From Alistipes sp. ZOR0009 (GTDB lineage: Bacteria; Bacteroidota; Bacteroidia; Bacteroidales; ZOR0009), in contig NZ_JTLD01000048.1 of the NCBI RefSeq assembly GCF_000798815.1, positions 1 to 48,641 of the forward strand: a DNA stretch of 48,641 nt, in the 5' to 3' direction. This document shows positions 6,736-14,696 of this stretch, in pieces. The notes under the pieces are model-generated. The model was not told where the DNA came from, made no database searches, and saw only the letters and a list, made by a program, of their open reading frames with translations. Both the position numbers and the translations under genes were made by a program. Position 1 is the first letter of the stretch. The number at the start of each line of letters is the position of its first letter.

Positions 6736-8283
6736 ATGGGCAATACCGAAATAATTAGGGAAATAGAGGAGCATGTCGACCTCTACTTGGCAGAAGGTAA
6801 TTCAGCCTATATTAAGTATGCATTCTTCAACTACGAGAAGCTGCAGTATCCGCTCGAGCCTCACGAGCTGCGCCTGCTTAACCGTATCTTTAGCGATCAT
6901 TCCTACAAGGCAATGGAGATGTTCGAAGATCGAATTCTTAAGTTTGGCGAGGGGATAACCGAAGGGCACGACGATATCGACTTCTTTATTTGCTTCGAGG
7001 TGCTTCCCCTGAAATTTATTCTTGGCGAGGAGCTGTTTAAGGAGCTGCTGATGCACATCGTAAATAACGAGCGCTGCTTCAATATCCGAAAGGTTTTTGT
7101 GCACTGGATGCGCGTGATAAAGAATATTTTTTGGCTTCGCACCATTGATTGGGTGTCGCTGATGCGCATTGTTAGCAACTACAACTCGTGGCTGGCCTAC
7201 CGTATACGCGCTCTCGCTTACACCGAGGCGATGAACGAGGAAAACGCCCAGCGTAACTTCGAAAAGTCTACCGTTCTGCTTAAAACGCGGATTGCCGAGC
7301 TGATTGCCGCCACGGATAATGCCGAGCAGAAAGCTCGCATTGCGGCCTATGCCGAGCGCACTATTGGCGAAAACTGGGCGCTTAAGACGCATAAATTTTT
7401 TATTCGCGCAAGAAAGGAGGAGCTTGATGCGCACCTCGAAAGCATGCTCGCCAACCCCAAGTTGCAGGAGTATTTCTGGGCGAAGGTCTTCAAGGGCGTT
7501 TTTGCGGTAAAGGACGACGAGTACGAGGAGGTTGTAACGCATTTGCAGGAGGTGGTGGGCAGCGATATGCTCGAATACTTTCCCGATATCAAGGTTGATG
7601 TGTACGATTCGTTCAAGTTTGCCTGCTTCCGCCTACGCATTCCGGTTGAAAAGCAGCGTGCAATGCTCGAAAGCCGGGGCTATAGAATGGAGCTCATTAA
7701 CGAGTACATCCGCCACAAGCCCGAAGATTACGACCAGTTTGAGGATACCGACGATATGGGCTACGAGTACCGATTAGGCTACAAGCTGCTCTCCTTTTCC
7801 GGTTCGGAGTTTGTTCGGATATTTGCCAGCGACTACGAGAATGCGATGGCAGTGCAGCTGATTGATCGCTTTACCGCTGCAATCAAAAACGGAGAAAAGC
7901 TATTTGGCCGCGAGCTCGAAGTGCTCTCGCTCGAAACCTTTTACGGGCGAAAGGTTATGGCCGGCGAGTCCTCTATCCCCCTAATGCTTTACGCGCCTAA
8001 TCAGCGGGAAACCCTTGGCGTATTCATACATGTCGAAGGAGACTTGGCGAGCTACCTCTCTACGGTTGCAGATCGGTTTAATAGCTTGTGCTTATGGGAG
8101 CCAGGGCTCGACGCCGTTCGCTGTACCTGCATCGTATGCACCTTTAGCTACGACGAGCCGAGCATCGAGCAGATTCAGCACGCTCCGGTGGTCGGGATCG
8201 AGGTTTACAAGCTAAATATTGATATGGTCTCAACATTGGTGCACCGTACAATTCCATTAATGGAGTCGGAAGAGCATCCCTAA
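6736..8283 (+). CDS. 515-aa protein of unknown function
   Basis: A long soluble protein without signal peptide or membrane segment. The first 300 residues are helical and rich in charged and aromatic residues (many Glu, Tyr, Phe, Trp). Residues 330-350 form an acidic patch (DYDQFEDTDDMGYEY), and the last 130 residues look like a mixed alpha/beta domain. I recognise no catalytic motif and cannot name the family. Codon usage resembles the moderately GC-rich neighbours, and the frame is clearly coding. It is preceded by an AT-rich 300-bp spacer and followed by about 100 bp before the glycosidase gene, with no obvious terminator between them. Confidence 0.8.
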   Translation: MGNTEIIREIEEHVDLYLAEGNSAYIKYAFFNYEKLQYPLEPHELRLLNRIFSDHSYKAMEMFEDRILKFGEGITEGHDDIDFFICFEVLPLKFILGEELFKELLMHIVNNERCFNIRKVFVHWMRVIKNIFWLRTIDWVSLMRIVSNYNSWLAYRIRALAYTEAMNEENAQRNFEKSTVLLKTRIAELIAATDNAEQKARIAAYAERTIGENWALKTHKFFIRARKEELDAHLESMLANPKLQEYFWAKVFKGVFAVKDDEYEEVVTHLQEVVGSDMLEYFPDIKVDVYDSFKFACFRLRIPVEKQRAMLESRGYRMELINEYIRHKPEDYDQFEDTDDMGYEYRLGYKLLSFSGSEFVRIFASDYENAMAVQLIDRFTAAIKNGEKLFGRELEVLSLETFYGRKVMAGESSIPLMLYAPNQRETLGVFIHVEGDLASYLSTVADRFNSLCLWEPGLDAVRCTCIVCTFSYDEPSIEQIQHAPVVGIEVYKLNIDMVSTLVHRTIPLMESEEHP

Positions 8284-8382
8284 CGGGGCAGTCGGTTCGC
8301 GATTAGCTTCGTTGCGGCAGCAATCATCACCATTAAAAAATAACGCTAGCATACATGGCGTAGGCTACAAACACAACAGGAA

Positions 8383-9786
8383 ATGAAGGCTCAAAAACAG
8401 GTAGTACTATGGGGTATCCTGCTACTGCTGCTTATGGCAGGCTGTGGCACTAAGGATGGACAGAAAAAGGCCACTGGCGATGGGATGGCGCGCTATCAGC
8501 CAAAGCAGTACGTGGAGCTAAAGCATCCATCATGGAGTAAAAATGCCACCATCTACGAGGTCAACCTTCGTCAGTTTACCCCCGAAGGGACGTTTAAGGC
8601 CTTCGAAGGCCATTTGCAGCGGCTTAAGGAGATGGGGGTGGATATCATTTGGTTGATGCCCATCAACCCAATAGGAGAGAAGAACCGAAAGGGAACCTTG
8701 GGCAGCGAGTATTCGGTAAAAGACTACCTGGCGGTAAATCCGGAGTACGGCACTATGGACGATTTTAAGGCGCTTGTTAAGCGGATTCATAGCATGGGGA
8801 TGTATGTTATCGTCGACTGGGTGGCCAACCACTCTGCGTGGGATAACAAGCTGGCCACCGACCATCCCGATTGGTACACCAAAACCCGCGAGGGGAAATT
8901 TCAGCCCACCCCTTGGTACGATTGGAGCGATGTGATAGATTTTGACTACACGGTTCCTGCCATGCGCAAGTATATGACCGATGCCATGAAATTCTGGGTT
9001 AAGGAGGCCGATATCGACGGCTATCGTTGCGATGTGGCGGGCTTTATTCCGGTTGACTTTTGGGATAACGTGCGCGCGGAGCTTGATGCCATTAAGCCGG
9101 TGTTTATGCTGGCCGAATGGGAGTCGCGCGATATGCATCGGCGTGCCTTCGACATGACCTACGCGTGGTCGTTGTGGGACGAGATGAAGAAGGCAACCAC
9201 CGGTAAGAAGGGCATCGGAGGATTGGTGGTCTATATGTCGCACGATGTTAATGCCTTTCCTCACGATGCCTTCCGTATGACATTTACCGACAACCACGAC
9301 AAGAATTCGTGGGAGGGTACGCAGTTCTCGAACTTTGGTGAAGGGTTACAGGCCTGTATGGTATTTGCTTGTACCGTTAACGGTATGCCGTTGGTGTACA
9401 GCGGACAGGAAGCGGGGCTCGATCGCTCGCTTAAATTCTTTGATAAGGATGAAATAGAGTGGAAGCAGCATCCTTTTTACAGCATGTACAGGGAGTTATT
9501 CGATCTTAAGCATAAAAATCAGGCGCTGTGGAATGGCGCATGGGGTGGCGAAATGGTTCGCATCTACAACGATATGGAGGATAAGGTGATCTCTTTTGTA
9601 CGAGAGAAGAATGGGAATGTCGTTATTCCAATCATTAACTTTAGCGACAGGCAGGTAAGTGTTACGCTAAAGGATAAAGACTATGCGGGGAAATACTCCG
9701 AGCTATTCTCAAAGGTAGCCTTTGAGCTAAAGGGGGATGATAAGCTTACGCTTGGACCGTGGAGCTACATGGTGCTGTATAAGTAA
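8383..9786 (+). CDS. Alpha-amylase family (GH13) lipoprotein
   Basis: A 467-aa glycoside hydrolase with a lipoprotein signal peptide (lipobox LMAGC, lipid Cys21), so it should sit on the envelope, probably at the outer membrane. The (beta/alpha)8 GH13 regions are in order: region I DWVANHS, region II GYRCDVAG with the nucleophile Asp, region III MLAEWE with the acid/base Glu, region IV FTDNHD. A small C-terminal beta domain follows. The expected activity is hydrolysis of alpha-1,4/1,6 glucans or oligosaccharides; specificity is not readable. It is not in a SusCD locus here. A strong terminator follows. Confidence 0.93.
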   Translation: MKAQKQVVLWGILLLLLMAGCGTKDGQKKATGDGMARYQPKQYVELKHPSWSKNATIYEVNLRQFTPEGTFKAFEGHLQRLKEMGVDIIWLMPINPIGEKNRKGTLGSEYSVKDYLAVNPEYGTMDDFKALVKRIHSMGMYVIVDWVANHSAWDNKLATDHPDWYTKTREGKFQPTPWYDWSDVIDFDYTVPAMRKYMTDAMKFWVKEADIDGYRCDVAGFIPVDFWDNVRAELDAIKPVFMLAEWESRDMHRRAFDMTYAWSLWDEMKKATTGKKGIGGLVVYMSHDVNAFPHDAFRMTFTDNHDKNSWEGTQFSNFGEGLQACMVFACTVNGMPLVYSGQEAGLDRSLKFFDKDEIEWKQHPFYSMYRELFDLKHKNQALWNGAWGGEMVRIYNDMEDKVISFVREKNGNVVIPIINFSDRQVSVTLKDKDYAGKYSELFSKVAFELKGDDKLTLGPWSYMVLYK

Positions 9787-9796
9787 AAATATAATT

Positions 9797-9826
9797 AAAG
9801 CGGGATTTTGGAGGTCCCGCTTTTTT
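9797..9826. terminator. Bidirectional terminator
   Basis: AAAGCGGGA (9797-9805) pairs with TCCCGCTTT (9815-9823), followed by T. It lies between the convergent glycosidase gene and the minus-strand holin/YtxH cluster. Confidence 0.88.
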
Positions 9827-10244
9827 ATTCCGCATTTTCGCTATTGGGTGTTGGGGTATTGGGGGCTGCATCTTTCGCGTTAAATAAGCTTTCGATGTAG
9901 CATTTAAATCGTTCAAAGCCGTTTGCAATCAGGTTGCTAATACCTGCCTGTACCAAGGTGATAATTACTGTTTTTATAGGAGTATCCTCGTTGGCGTTAA
10001 GCATCTTTTGGAGCAGCCTTCCGATCCAGTTCTGGGTTTGAATGATGGTTAGCGAAAGCAAATCTTCTCTTATTTCCTGCGATTCGACCACCTCGCGTAG
10101 CGAATTCTTGATGACATTCACCAACCGCATGCTTTGGTAGGTGGCTATAAGTTGCTCCTTCAGCTCTTTTCCTTCCTGTTTTTGTTGAGTCTCGAGTTCG
10201 GCGATGCGCTGCTTTAGTAGCATTGATGGATTTGGAGTATTCAT
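9825..10244 (-). CDS. Small protein of the holin-X/YtxH cluster, unknown function
   Basis: A 139-aa protein with a charged coiled-coil start (QRIAELETQQKQEGKELKEQ), then a region with amphipathic and weakly hydrophobic helices (about 85-115) and an Asn/Pro/Ala-rich tail. No family recognised. It is the last gene of a three-gene minus-strand set, 4 nt after the holin-X gene, which suggests co-translation and a role at the membrane with its two neighbours. Confidence 0.75.
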   Translation of the reverse strand: MNTPNPSMLLKQRIAELETQQKQEGKELKEQLIATYQSMRLVNVIKNSLREVVESQEIREDLLSLTIIQTQNWIGRLLQKMLNANEDTPIKTVIITLVQAGISNLIANGFERFKCYIESLFNAKDAAPNTPTPNSENAE

Positions 10245-10248
10245 AGGG

Positions 10249-10593
10249 CTATTTTTTGTCGAATAGGTTTATCAGGATGTTTTTAAGAGGGCTAACGATG
10301 ATCTTCTTGCGGAATAGGAATAGAATCAACCCAATAAGACCGTAAAAGAGAGCTACGGCAAAGAAGCCGTAGCTGTTCTTTCCTAGCAAATCGCCAACCC
10401 AAAGAGCCAACCCAATGCTCGCAAAGGAGAAAAACAGAAGAAAAAAGCAGGTTGCCAATATAATCGCGGTTGCCAACGAAATGACGTCTGTCGATTTGTC
10501 GATTGCCTTTAACCTAAAAAGCTCTAGGCTTGTTTTGGTAAATCGTTCGGTCTTTTCGACAAGTAGCTCAACTTGCGTATTTTTTTCTTCCAT
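10249..10593 (-). CDS. Phage holin family protein (putative holin-X, DUF1469-like)
   Basis: A 114-aa inner-membrane protein: a charged N-terminal helix, two closely spaced transmembrane segments (about 38-62 and 68-92, the second ending LFLFRKK), and a short basic tail. This layout matches the Actinobacterial holin-X/YqjE group, which despite the name is chromosomal and not a lysis gene. It lies between the YtxH-like gene upstream and the 139-aa protein downstream, a grouping often seen in Bacteroidetes and linked in general to envelope stress. Confidence 0.8.
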   Translation of the reverse strand: MEEKNTQVELLVEKTERFTKTSLELFRLKAIDKSTDVISLATAIILATCFFLLFFSFASIGLALWVGDLLGKNSYGFFAVALFYGLIGLILFLFRKKIIVSPLKNILINLFDKK

Positions 10594-10633
10594 GATTCTA
10601 CGGTTTGCGAGTGGGTGTTTCTAATTCGGTGCG

Positions 10634-10858
10634 CTATGCTTCCTCTGTTTCTTCGGCTGCAGCCTTTTTCCCGAACTTGTTGGAAATTTCGTCGGCAATG
10701 TCATGTAGTTTTTCTTTTATGCCGTCGATACTGTCATGCCCTTTCTTTACAATCTTACGACGAGTTTCGGACCCTTTGTCTGGTGCAAAAAGAATTCCTA
10801 CTGTAACGCCAACTGCCAATCCGGCAAGTACTCCTGCAACAATTTTTCCTGTGCTCAT
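10634..10858 (-). CDS. YtxH domain-containing protein
   Basis: A 74-aa protein with one N-terminal glycine-rich transmembrane segment (GVLAGLAVGVTVGILFAP) followed by the YtxH signature APxKGSETR and an amphipathic Lys/Glu helix with an acidic tail. ATG 10858 is used; the longer frame starts at TTG two codons before. It is the first gene of the three-gene minus-strand cluster and is followed after 40 nt by the holin-X gene. Confidence 0.88.
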   Translation of the reverse strand: MSTGKIVAGVLAGLAVGVTVGILFAPDKGSETRRKIVKKGHDSIDGIKEKLHDIADEISNKFGKKAAAEETEEA

Positions 10859-11251
10859 AATCAATCCTTTTTAATTATGGTTTGACATCAGAATAAGAAA
10901 CAACAGATTCGCATGCTTGGTTGTGAGGCGTTGTGTTAAAACTCTATTAAAGTTTTGCTTATATTGTCGTTTCTTTGCTTTTGGGAAAAAATGGGGGCTG
11001 TTGCCTTTGCGTAGGTTGCTTAAACCGTAGCTATTTGGGTGGGTAGCGGCTGTTTATCTCTAAAATTACTGATAGCATGAAGCTTTATTTTCGAGGCAAC
11101 GCAAATTTTTAACTCGACAAGTAGGACGTTAGATGCCCTCAATGGCAGGTGACAAGTTTCTATTTTGATGATGGAAGGGTGGTTGAGGGTGTGCCAGCGG
11201 GTCGCTACTTGCTCGAAATTTTATGAAGAACTCTCCTTAAAATTGAAAATA
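10859..11251. other. Intergenic region between divergent genes
   Basis: About 390 bp separate the YtxH gene from the sugar kinase. It holds one small inverted repeat (AAAACT/AGTTTT near 10937-10954). I find no convincing TAnnTTTG box, RNA gene or protein. An in-frame extension of the kinase back to 11165 has no support. Confidence 0.5.
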
Positions 11252-12133
11252 ATGGTAAAAAAGAAGGTGTTTAAGGTAGTTGGATTGGGTGAGGTGCTAT
11301 GGGATATGCTTCCTTCTGGACGAGAGTTGGGGGGCGCTCCCGCTAACTTCACCTACCATGCGGCGCAACTTGGCGCTGATGCTACCCTAATTAGCGCTAT
11401 TGGGAACGATAAGTTGGGGCAGGAGGCTGCAGCCCTGCTTAAGCAAAAAAGGGTTAACCATCTTTTATACGCTTCGTCTAAGCCAACAGGTACCGTTGAG
11501 GTAACCCTTAAAGAGGGCATCCCATTTTATGATATTAAAGCCAACGTGGCTTGGGACGATCTGGTGATAATTCCTCAAATGGCAGCTGCCGTTGCTGCTG
11601 CCGATGCTATTTGTTTTGGCACGTTGGCACAGCGTGGCGATATGTCTCGCAATTCGATTAGGGTGTTGCTCGAAATGGCTCCTGTGGACTGCCTGCTGGT
11701 TTTTGACATCAACCTGAGGCAGCATTTCTACAGCCGCGAGATAATTGAGGAATCGCTTTTTTATGCCAACATACTTAAAGTAAATGAGGACGAGTTGGAG
11801 GTGCTTTCGGAGATGTTCGGGCTAGCAGGCTCGCCTACCGACCGATGTAATGCACTACTAACAGGCTTTGGCTTGGCGATGGTTGTTCTTACGCTGGGGG
11901 CCAATGGCAGCTTCCTGTTTGCTGGTAAGGAAAAATCGTTTTTAGCGGCACCGAAGGTTGCTGTTGCTGATACAGTTGGTGCTGGAGATGCTTTTACGGC
12001 AGCTTTGGTTGATGGTGTTTTACGCGAACAGAAGCTCGCGGAGATCCACCGCCAGGCCGTAACCCTTTCCGCTTTTGTTTGTACTCAAAAAGGGGCTATG
12101 CCCATCTATCCGAAAGAATTAAGGCTCCACTAA
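11252..12133 (+). CDS. PfkB family carbohydrate kinase (fructokinase-like)
   Basis: A 293-aa cytoplasmic sugar kinase that transfers phosphate from ATP to a sugar hydroxyl, most likely fructose. The substrate-side motif GGAPANF follows the N-terminal GLGEVLWD, and the PfkB signature DTVGAGDAF, with the catalytic Asp in GAGD, lies near residue 235. The GGAPANF form is typical of fructokinases. I start at ATG 11252 (MVKKKVFKVVGLGE); an in-frame ATG at 11165 adds 29 residues unlike the family. It stands alone, with its own terminator. Confidence 0.92.
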   Translation: MVKKKVFKVVGLGEVLWDMLPSGRELGGAPANFTYHAAQLGADATLISAIGNDKLGQEAAALLKQKRVNHLLYASSKPTGTVEVTLKEGIPFYDIKANVAWDDLVIIPQMAAAVAAADAICFGTLAQRGDMSRNSIRVLLEMAPVDCLLVFDINLRQHFYSREIIEESLFYANILKVNEDELEVLSEMFGLAGSPTDRCNALLTGFGLAMVVLTLGANGSFLFAGKEKSFLAAPKVAVADTVGAGDAFTAALVDGVLREQKLAEIHRQAVTLSAFVCTQKGAMPIYPKELRLH

Positions 12134-12138
12134 AATAA

Positions 12139-12167
12139 GAAGGGGATGCCGTTGATGCATCCCCTTC
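12139..12167. terminator. Hairpin between convergent genes
   Basis: GAAGGGGATGC (12139-12149) and GCATCCCCTTC (12157-12167) form an 11-bp perfect stem with a 7-nt loop. The flanking T tracts are poor, but the position suits a shared terminator. Confidence 0.7.
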
Positions 12168-12186
12168 CTATCGCAATTAATTGTTA

Positions 12187-12642
12187 CTATAGCTTAAAGG
12201 TTACCCCAATTCTACCTCCCGAGAAGTTGTTGCCTCCTCCGAACTGTAAGTTAAGGCCAAAATTGTTGGTGAAGAAGTAACGTCCACCAATTTGGGCTCC
12301 TAAGTCTAGCCCCGAATTATCGTTTCCAAATTTAGCTCCAATGTTTAGTCCTGCATATAGGTCGAAGCTGCTAGGGATATTTAGCAAACGGTTAAAATGG
12401 TAGTTTGCATTACCGGCAGCGCCCCAGTTGGCATCTTCGTAGTCAAAGCGGTGGGTTACATCAAAGCCTAAGGAGATGTCGCTCCCAACGCCAAAGTCCA
12501 TGCCTACATTTACAGGAATCCCGTGGTTAGAAAAACCAAGTCCAGCGTTAAGGAATCTTTGTCCCTGCGGAATTGGATTTTGAGCATTCGCCATTCCAAA
12601 TGATAGCACAACGGCCGCAATGATTACAAAAAGTTTCTTCAT
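12187..12642 (-). CDS. Small outer-membrane beta-barrel protein
   Basis: A 151-aa protein with signal peptide MKKLFVIIAAVVLSFGMANA and a glycine/aromatic-rich beta body (FGVGSDISLGFDVTHRF, FGGGNNFSGGRIGVTFKL), ending in a hydrophobic strand expected for insertion by the BAM machinery. It is too short for a transport channel of the large type. The function is unknown. It faces the sugar kinase gene across a hairpin terminator. Confidence 0.82.
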   Translation of the reverse strand: MKKLFVIIAAVVLSFGMANAQNPIPQGQRFLNAGLGFSNHGIPVNVGMDFGVGSDISLGFDVTHRFDYEDANWGAAGNANYHFNRLLNIPSSFDLYAGLNIGAKFGNDNSGLDLGAQIGGRYFFTNNFGLNLQFGGGNNFSGGRIGVTFKL

Positions 12643-12960
12643 ACCTGTGTTATTTTAGTTTTTTTAGTCGTGCATGGCAATTCCGTAAAGAGGAATGCCC
12701 CAATAAGCGCTTTGTATAGCTGTCCAAATATTGCAAAAGTCTTGCCAATATTTCTTAGCATCAATTTTGTCGCATTGAAATGGGGTGAGAATGGAGGCGG
12801 GTAAGGAGTATATTATAGCTTTTAGAAGGTTGTGTAGCTCGTTAAAGAGGTTGTCTGTCTGTAATGTCTGAATTTGTGGGGCGAATGGATCTGGTTTGTG
12901 TTAATTAGTACGTATAGCCAAGCCCTACCTTTTGCGGGTGGTTTTATATCATCTCAAAAG

Positions 12961-12974
12961 TTGATGCATGTCAA
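12961..12974 (+). promoter_or_regulatory. Near-consensus Fnr/Crp-type box before the trx operon
   Basis: TTGAT-GCAT-GTCAA differs from the ideal TTGAT-N4-ATCAA at one position. It lies about 50 bp before the start site predicted from the TACCTTTG box at 13008-13015. The exact consensus occurs 1.6 kb away between the Crp/Fnr gene and the trxB operon, so the same regulator probably binds both. The rest of the 430-bp gap 12643-13076 shows no gene. Confidence 0.5.
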
Positions 12975-13007
12975 TAAGGCTTTGCTAAATGTGGTTGTCA
13001 GTGTTTT

Positions 13008-13015
13008 TACCTTTG
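13008..13015 (+). promoter_or_regulatory. -7 box of the trx operon
   Basis: TACCTTTG matches TAnnTTTG. A TTTG lies at 12981-12984 with a 23-bp spacer, slightly long. The leader would be about 55 nt and includes a small hairpin, GCCAT/ATGGC, near 13029-13043. Confidence 0.5.
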
Positions 13016-13076
13016 CTACTGTAAGCAAGGCCATAAAATATGGCGCTTTGAGATGAATAATTAAATAAAACAGAAT

Positions 13077-13433
13077 ATGGCAAAGAACATTACAACACAG
13101 GAGTTTAAAGATTTAGTTTTTAACTACGACGAGTCTAAGGAATGGAAGTTTAAAGGAGATAAGCCAGCGGTGATCGATTTTTATGCCGATTGGTGTGCTC
13201 CGTGTAAGATGGTTGCTCCGATTATTGAAGAGCTGAGCAGCGAGTTTGAAGGGAAAATTGATTTCTACAAGGTTAATACAGAAGTGGAGCAGGAGCTCTC
13301 AGGGGCTTTCGGCATCCGTAGCATTCCATCGATACTGTTCATTCCGGTTGAAGGACAGCCTCAGATGTCGGCCGGAGCGCTTCCTAAGAATACGTTTAAG
13401 GAAGCTTTTAAGGATATCTTTAATGTTCAATAG
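13077..13433 (+). CDS. trxA: Thioredoxin
   Basis: A 118-aa thioredoxin with active site Trp39-Cys40-Ala-Pro-Cys43-Lys and the cis-proline loop IRSIPSILF. It has a slightly longer N-terminus than E. coli TrxA and no signal peptide, so it is a cytosolic disulfide reductant. WCAPCK replaces WCGPCK, which should shift the redox potential modestly. It is followed after 27 nt by a small YgaP-like membrane protein in the same operon. A near-consensus Fnr-type box lies upstream, and the thioredoxin reductase lies 2 kb downstream. Confidence 0.95.
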   Translation: MAKNITTQEFKDLVFNYDESKEWKFKGDKPAVIDFYADWCAPCKMVAPIIEELSSEFEGKIDFYKVNTEVEQELSGAFGIRSIPSILFIPVEGQPQMSAGALPKNTFKEAFKDIFNVQ

Positions 13434-13460
13434 CGCTTAAATTAGAAATATCTGTTAGTA

Positions 13461-13715
13461 ATGAGAGATAAGCTAAGGCGCATATTGTCGGATTGGCACT
13501 TTGCTCGGATACTTTACTTGGTTATGGGGTTAACCTCACTAGGTTTTGGTTTGTACCAAAAGGATGCCATGTACAACTTGGTGGGGATTCTCTTTTTGGT
13601 GCAAGCGATATTTAATATATCCCTTTGTGGTGCTGGTGGCTGCGGTGTTTCTCAGTCGAGGAGACGATTTGATGCACCACTTATTAAAGTGAAGGAGTAT
13701 AAGCCGAAGGAGTAG
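13461..13715 (+). CDS. YgaP/DUF2892-like small membrane protein
   Basis: An 84-aa protein with two hydrophobic segments (about 14-34 and 38-58) followed by CGAGGCG (two cysteines) and a basic tail. This matches the transmembrane part of YgaP-type proteins without the rhodanese domain. The cysteines at the membrane edge and the position directly behind thioredoxin suggest a thiol-linked role, which is inference. The operon ends at the hairpin at 13768-13806. Confidence 0.75.
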   Translation: MRDKLRRILSDWHFARILYLVMGLTSLGFGLYQKDAMYNLVGILFLVQAIFNISLCGAGGCGVSQSRRRFDAPLIKVKEYKPKE

Positions 13716-13767
13716 CGAAAGCGAGGAGATTGAATTCCTTACAATGAAGTGAAATGTGACTATCGAA

Positions 13768-13806
13768 TGGAGCCTAGAGTGTATTTTTTAGGCTCCAATT
13801 TTTTAT
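13768..13806. terminator. Terminator between the trx operon and the Crp/Fnr gene
   Basis: TGGAGCCTA (13768-13776) pairs with TAGGCTCCA (13789-13797), followed by ATTTTTTA. The convergent regulator gene ends at 13819. Confidence 0.85.
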
Positions 13807-13818
13807 ATAGCAGGATTA

Positions 13819-14514
13819 CTACCCGTGTTTTGATATTTCGGCAAGATGGTTGCTGTTTAAGATGGTAATGGTTTTGTCCTCGAGTTTGATAAGGTTATCT
13901 TTTTCGAACGATTTTAAAATCTTTACCGCATTTTCGGTGGATATTCCGGCAAATTCTGCAATTTCTTTGCGCGATAGCTGAGCAAAAATATCAATACCTT
14001 CAACTTTAATGCCATCAATATAAAGCAGTACTTCAGCCATGCGCCCGTTCATCTGCTTGTACATTAAAGTGCGTATATTGTCAAAAAGGCCATTGTTTTG
14101 CAAGCTGTATCTTTTAATAATACCTATAGCAAAATTCCCGTTGTTTTGGGCTACCTTAAGTAGTGAATTGTTGTCAACCAAAAAGGCTTGCACGTCGGTA
14201 AGCGCAATGGTGGAGTAGTTGTATGGTTTGTGGGTAAAAACGGAGGTTAGCCCAACGAATTCTCCTGGAATAACCATTCGTAGGTTGTAGCTCTTGCCTG
14301 CATCGCCCTCTACGTACTGCTTGGCAATTCCGCTCACCAAGAAAAGAACGTACGAAGCAAAGGCTCCTTGCTTGGTTAGGTTTTCACCTTTCCGGAATAG
14401 CACCTGGGTTTTGCTGTTGCCTATAAACTCTATTTCTTCGGGACTTAGCTGCTGAAAGCATGGCGCCTGTATGTCGCAAAAAAAATCGTTGTCGTTTTCT
14501 AGTATTGTTTTCAT
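13819..14514 (-). CDS. Crp/Fnr family transcriptional regulator
   Basis: A 231-aa regulator with an N-terminal cyclic-nucleotide-binding-like barrel and a C-terminal winged helix (SRKEIAEFAGISTENAVKIL). Only two cysteines are near the N-terminus (FFCDIQAPCF), fewer than the four used by FNR for a [4Fe-4S] cluster, so oxygen sensing of the FNR type is unlikely. In the recognition helix, Glu and Lys occupy the places of FNR Glu209 and Arg213, compatible with TTGAT half sites. I choose ATG 14514 (MKTILEND); ATG 14526 would lie almost at the predicted start site. An exact TTGAT-N4-ATCAA box about 40 bp upstream suggests autoregulation. Confidence 0.88.
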   Translation of the reverse strand: MKTILENDNDFFCDIQAPCFQQLSPEEIEFIGNSKTQVLFRKGENLTKQGAFASYVLFLVSGIAKQYVEGDAGKSYNLRMVIPGEFVGLTSVFTHKPYNYSTIALTDVQAFLVDNNSLLKVAQNNGNFAIGIIKRYSLQNNGLFDNIRTLMYKQMNGRMAEVLLYIDGIKVEGIDIFAQLSRKEIAEFAGISTENAVKILKSFEKDNLIKLEDKTITILNSNHLAEISKHG

Positions 14515-14533
14515 AGCATGACTCATTGCAACG

Positions 14534-14541
14534 TAAAGGTA
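14534..14541 (-). promoter_or_regulatory. Probable -7 box of the Crp/Fnr gene
   Basis: On the minus strand TACCTTTA is one base from TAnnTTTG. Transcription would start near 14528, placing the centre of the Fnr-type box (14568.5) about 40 bp upstream, the class II activator position. No TTG is present at the usual spacing, as is common for activator-dependent promoters. Confidence 0.4.
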
Positions 14542-14561
14542 AAAACAAATCAACAATAATC

Positions 14562-14575
14562 TTGATGAAAATCAA
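14562..14575. promoter_or_regulatory. Consensus Fnr/Crp-type operator TTGAT-N4-ATCAA
   Basis: TTGAT (14562-14566), GAAA, ATCAA (14571-14575) is a perfect FNR-type palindrome in the divergent region between the Crp/Fnr gene and the thioredoxin-like/trxB/trx operon. A further ATCAA at 14549-14553 forms a second, wider palindrome with the same TTGAT. Two operons and the regulator itself may be controlled from it. Confidence 0.7.
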
Positions 14576-14607
14576 TATTGAAGTTGGTTTGGATACTCTC
14601 GTTTTTA

Positions 14608-14638
14608 TTGTAGAAGGATGCGTGGTAGGCTACATTTG
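14608..14638 (+). promoter_or_regulatory. Promoter of the thioredoxin-like/trxB/trx operon
   Basis: TTG (14608-14610), a 20-bp spacer and TACATTTG (14631-14638) match the Bacteroidetes consensus. The start site would be near 14643, about 75 bp from the centre of the Fnr-type box, with a leader of about 50 nt. Confidence 0.6.
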
Positions 14639-14696
14639 AATCGTGTTTATGGACTAAACGTTCCTATTCTTTTGAATAAAAACAAAATCAAATAGT

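Noticed and set aside
10249-10858. Prophage remnant suggested by the holin-like gene
   Set aside because: Holin-X/YtxH proteins are chromosomal envelope proteins; no other phage gene is nearby.
12874-13056. 60-aa frame before thioredoxin
   Set aside because: It overlaps the Fnr-type box and the TACCTTTG promoter, so it is most likely noncoding.
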